The position numbers and the translations under genes are program-made. From assembly GCA_934725735.1 (NCBI GenBank), contig CAKVCP010000087.1, positions 1-9,193 of the forward strand: 9,193 bases of DNA, given 5' to 3'. The notes under the pieces are model-generated. The model had not been told where the DNA came from, ran no database searches, and worked only from the letters and a program-made list of their open reading frames with translations. Position 1 is the first letter of the stretch. Every line of letters starts with the position of its first letter. This DNA comes from an uncultured Thermoguttaceae bacterium (GTDB taxonomy: Bacteria > Planctomycetota > Planctomycetia > Pirellulales > Thermoguttaceae). This document shows positions 6,399 to 9,193 of the stretch, in pieces.

Positions 6399-9193
6399 TC
6401 ATTTGCTATAGTCGGGCACGTTGCCTTTAGATTTATCAGGATCTTCAGGACGTTGCGGCTTCACGGCAGGATTCTCGGCAATCTCTTTGAGAAGTTCTTC
6501 GACCCCGCGTTCAAGTTGAGGATCACGTCCCTCGAGAACCGCTTTCGGTTCCTGCCAGACTTCAACGTCAGGATCAACGCCGTGACCTTCGATGACGTAT
6601 TCGCCCGTCTCGCTATTTGTCGCGCTAAGAGGAACGAAGACGACTCCGCCGTCAGTTAGGGGACCGCGTCCAGAAATTCCTACGACGCCGCCCCAACTCC
6701 TCTTACCAACGAGTTTCCCCAACTCCGATTTCTTGAAATAGTAAGGGAAGATATCCCCGTCGCTCGCGCTAGTTTCGTTAATCAAGCATACAAATTTGGC
6801 GCTCGTGGCGATCGTGGGATAAGTCGTCGGGGTCTCGCGAACTCTACCGTAACGCGTTCCGAGAACCTTCTGATTTAATCTCATAATAATCCAAGGAGAA
6901 ATATTGCCGCCGCCGTTATTACGATCGTCGATTACAATACCTTCCTTTCGGAGCTGAGGATAGTACCATTTGATGAACTCATATGCGCCGGAACCGCCCA
7001 TGTCGGGAATATGGATGTAACCGAGTCTTCCGTCGCTAAGTTCAGAAACCCTCCTCTGACGATCCAAGACAAAATCAAGATATCGCAAAGAATCTTCAGA
7101 TTGAACCGGCTTGTATGACGTTTTCCAGGCGTTTTCTTCACTGCCGTCCTTGCTTAACGTCAGTTCAACGCGATCCTTTTTATTTTGTAGCAAACGATAA
7201 GGATTGTCCGTTCCAACAAGTTTTTCTCCGTCAATTGCGAGGACGTAGTCTCCTTCGGAAGCGTTCACGCCAAGTTCAGTCAAAGGCGATCGATATTTGG
7301 TCTCTTCATTCTGACCGGCGTAAATCTTTCCAATTCGATAAAGGTTCTTTTCGCGATCAAGGGCAAATTGAGCGCCTGGAAGTCCGGAAACAGGACGCTG
7401 AGGCTGATAATAATCGCCGCCTTCAACGTAGGTGTGTCCAATGTTGAGTTCCGCGATCATCTCGGTAAGAATATAGGTCAAATCGGAACGGTGGGAAACA
7501 TACGGGAGCAGAGAGCGATACTGATTGCCGACTTGTTCCCAGTCGACGCCATGCATGTTCTTGACGTAGAAGTAATCGCGGAAACGTCTCCAAACTTCCT
7601 CGAATACTTCGTTCCACTCTTCGCGCGGAACCAGATCGCAATACATATCGTCAACGGAGAAAGTCTTCGAATCGCCGCCTTTGGCTCCGACGTCATACAT
7701 ACGATAACCGGCTTTGTGAGTCAACAACTTTTTGTTGTCGGCGGAGATAGAATAGCCGCTGAAATCTTCAATAAACGTTTCACATTTGAGTTGCTTCAAA
7801 TCAAATGTAAGTAATTTGGGCGTTCCATTTCTGTCGCGTCCATAGAACTCCTCGGGCTCCTGAACAAAGAAAAGGAAATTGTCGGCGCAGGAAAGATCGC
7901 TATAATTCTCTGAAGGAATAGGAAGACGCACAACTCGACCGGGAAGCCCGTCGAAGTCAATTTTCTTATCTTCGTCGTCTTGCGCCTCTTTCTCCTCATC
8001 CTTTTCCTCAACTTCTCTCTCCGTCTTGGAGGAAGACTCGGGAGCTTCGTCGCTCTTCGGAACAAAGATGTTTTCGACGTCTTTGCGCAACGCTACGGCA
8101 AAAATACCATTGAAACGATCCCCCGCAAAGTTCCATTCGATCGAACTAAATTGCGGATAAAATTCACGCTGACCGATATAGAAGAGCCAATCCCCGTCGC
8201 TAGACCACGCCGGCGAGAAATTGTTAAACATAGGATCAGTGACGCGATGAGATTCCTTGCTACTCTTGTCCCACACATAAATCGCGGTATACTCGGTGCT
8301 CTCCCCCGTCTCATACGCAAGATAAGCGCCGTCGGGAGACCACGTGGCGTATGGGAAGCCGCCATACCAATCGCGAGAAACTTCAATGAGTTCGTCCGCA
8401 AGCGGATAACTTTCGACCTCTTCATATTTCAAGGTCAAGACCCAAAGGTGATTCGTCGCGTCGCGGAAAGAAAGCGCTTTACCGTCGGGGGACCAAACGA
8501 GGGAATCAAGTTTACTTCGAAGAGAGTTGGTCAATTGACGCTTTTCTTTTTCCCCTTTTTGATCAATCACGTAGATCTGATCTTCTCCGGATTCGTCTGA
8601 AATGAAGGCAATCCATCGACCATCGGCGGACCAGACGGGGGAACGATCGTGCGCGTTGGAACTATTCGTTAAATTACGGGTCTGACCGTTTTCGCAAGGA
8701 ACGGTAAAAATATCTCCGCGAGCCGTGAAGAGCGCGCGTTTACCCTCGGGGCTCAGCCCATAAGATTCAATGTTGCTCGCGGCGTTCACGCGACTGGGCC
8801 GCGCGGCAAGTCCATCGTGAGGAACGTAAATACTTAATTCGCGCGTCTCGTTTGTCGACGCCTTATAAACAAAGAGAGAACCGCCCTTCTCGTAGACGAT
8901 TTGATCCTCTCCGTCGGAGGAAGCCCATCGAAGATCCCATTCTTTAGAATCTGTGAGCTTCTCGACTTTTTTATCTTCGCCCTCGAGAGAATAGCGATAG
9001 AGATTCATCGTGCCGTCTCGGTCAGAGACAAAATACACGCAATTGTTGCCAAGCCACATGGGGTCGCGATCAGTTCGCGGGGTGGTCGGCACTTCGGAGA
9101 ACTCTTTCGTTTCACGATCATAGATCAAGAGATATTGCGCCCACCCTCCTTCGTATCGCTTCCAGTGACGGAAATCGCGGAACAGAGGGGAAT
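6399..9193 (-). CDS. Tricorn protease homologue (S41 family), 5' end outside the window
   Basis: Tricorn-type proteases degrade oligopeptides, with a beta-propeller gating a PDZ plus serine-protease core. The frame stays open to the right edge, and residues encoded at 9129-9193 (FRHWKRYEGGWAQYLLIYD, using the next codons too) match the family's conserved FRRYRGG-type segment. The TTG at 9128 is therefore internal and the true start lies outside. About 930 residues are visible. PD40/WD40-like blades carry repeated W-S-x-D-G motifs (8180-8900). Then come an acidic linker (7950-8054), the helical C1 domain with NIGHTY (His at 7434-7436), a PDZ domain (about 7090-7375) and the catalytic domain. 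There the nucleophile is Ser at 6762-6764 in TSASDGDIFP, and Glu at 6588-6590 in IEGHGVDPD completes the site. Thermoplasma tricorn has Ser-His where this has Gly-His. Signal peptide status cannot be judged. The stop is TGA at 6401-6399. Confidence 0.93.
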   Translation of the reverse strand, partial: SPLFRDFRHWKRYEGGWAQYLLIYDRETKEFSEVPTTPRTDRDPMWLGNNCVYFVSDRDGTMNLYRYSLEGEDKKVEKLTDSKEWDLRWASSDGEDQIVYEKGGSLFVYKASTNETRELSIYVPHDGLAARPSRVNAASNIESYGLSPEGKRALFTARGDIFTVPCENGQTRNLTNSSNAHDRSPVWSADGRWIAFISDESGEDQIYVIDQKGEKEKRQLTNSLRSKLDSLVWSPDGKALSFRDATNHLWVLTLKYEEVESYPLADELIEVSRDWYGGFPYATWSPDGAYLAYETGESTEYTAIYVWDKSSKESHRVTDPMFNNFSPAWSSDGDWLFYIGQREFYPQFSSIEWNFAGDRFNGIFAVALRKDVENIFVPKSDEAPESSSKTEREVEEKDEEKEAQDDEDKKIDFDGLPGRVVRLPIPSENYSDLSCADNFLFFVQEPEEFYGRDRNGTPKLLTFDLKQLKCETFIEDFSGYSISADNKKLLTHKAGYRMYDVGAKGGDSKTFSVDDMYCDLVPREEWNEVFEEVWRRFRDYFYVKNMHGVDWEQVGNQYRSLLPYVSHRSDLTYILTEMIAELNIGHTYVEGGDYYQPQRPVSGLPGAQFALDREKNLYRIGKIYAGQNEETKYRSPLTELGVNASEGDYVLAIDGEKLVGTDNPYRLLQNKKDRVELTLSKDGSEENAWKTSYKPVQSEDSLRYLDFVLDRQRRVSELSDGRLGYIHIPDMGGSGAYEFIKWYYPQLRKEGIVIDDRNNGGGNISPWIIMRLNQKVLGTRYGRVRETPTTYPTIATSAKFVCLINETSASDGDIFPYYFKKSELGKLVGKRSWGGVVGISGRGPLTDGGVVFVPLSATNSETGEYVIEGHGVDPDVEVWQEPKAVLEGRDPQLERGVEELLKEIAENPAVKPQRPEDPDKSKGNVPDYSK

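Noticed and set aside
7980..8600. 206-codon plus-strand open frame opposite the tricorn gene
   Set aside because: It lies wholly antisense to a strongly supported coding region and has no recognisable domain or ribosome site. It is a shadow frame.
9126..9128. TTG at 9128 as the start of the tricorn-like gene
   Set aside because: The frame continues upstream to the window edge and encodes conserved tricorn residues (KRYEGGWAQ), so this is an internal Leu codon.

Overview
The window looks like ordinary chromosome from a planctomycete (Planctomycetota) of moderate GC content. The best evidence is a DUF1559 protein at 4924-6012. It combines a type IV pilin-like N-terminus, a DGTSNT motif and an H-x9-DG motif, a combination greatly expanded in this phylum. 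A small lipoprotein with a beta-sandwich (carboxypeptidase-regulatory/transthyretin-like) look lies directly upstream, a common planctomycete pairing. The tricorn protease homologue and the FtsK gene fit this but are less diagnostic. I see no phage, insertion sequence, CRISPR array, tRNA or rRNA.

Layout. Positions 1-138 are a leader with a good sigma70-type promoter. Then come folD (139-1050, one-carbon folate metabolism) and, after a 122-base gap holding an 11-bp inverted repeat, ftsK (1173-3932, TTG start, membrane-anchored DNA translocase). A 281-base gap follows, with a consensus-like promoter at its left end and a long leader. It precedes the lipoprotein gene (4214-4744), which ends at a textbook intrinsic terminator. 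The DUF1559 gene (4924-6012) has its own promoter, in which a perfect 8+8 palindrome spans the -35 box and spacer, and its own terminator. A 386-base convergent intergenic region follows. Last is a minus-strand tricorn-like protease gene (6399 to the right edge), whose 5' end lies outside the window and whose terminator is at 6319-6356.

How the genes relate. folD and ftsK are housekeeping genes that share orientation but no evident function. The lipoprotein and DUF1559 genes look like two separately transcribed envelope or secreted genes. The tricorn gene is convergent and independent, and probably acts in peptide breakdown. No new multi-gene system is evident. The points most worth checking are the palindrome in the DUF1559 promoter, the long leader before the lipoprotein gene, the 96-residue FtsK tail, and the Gly-His pair and acidic insert in the tricorn homologue.
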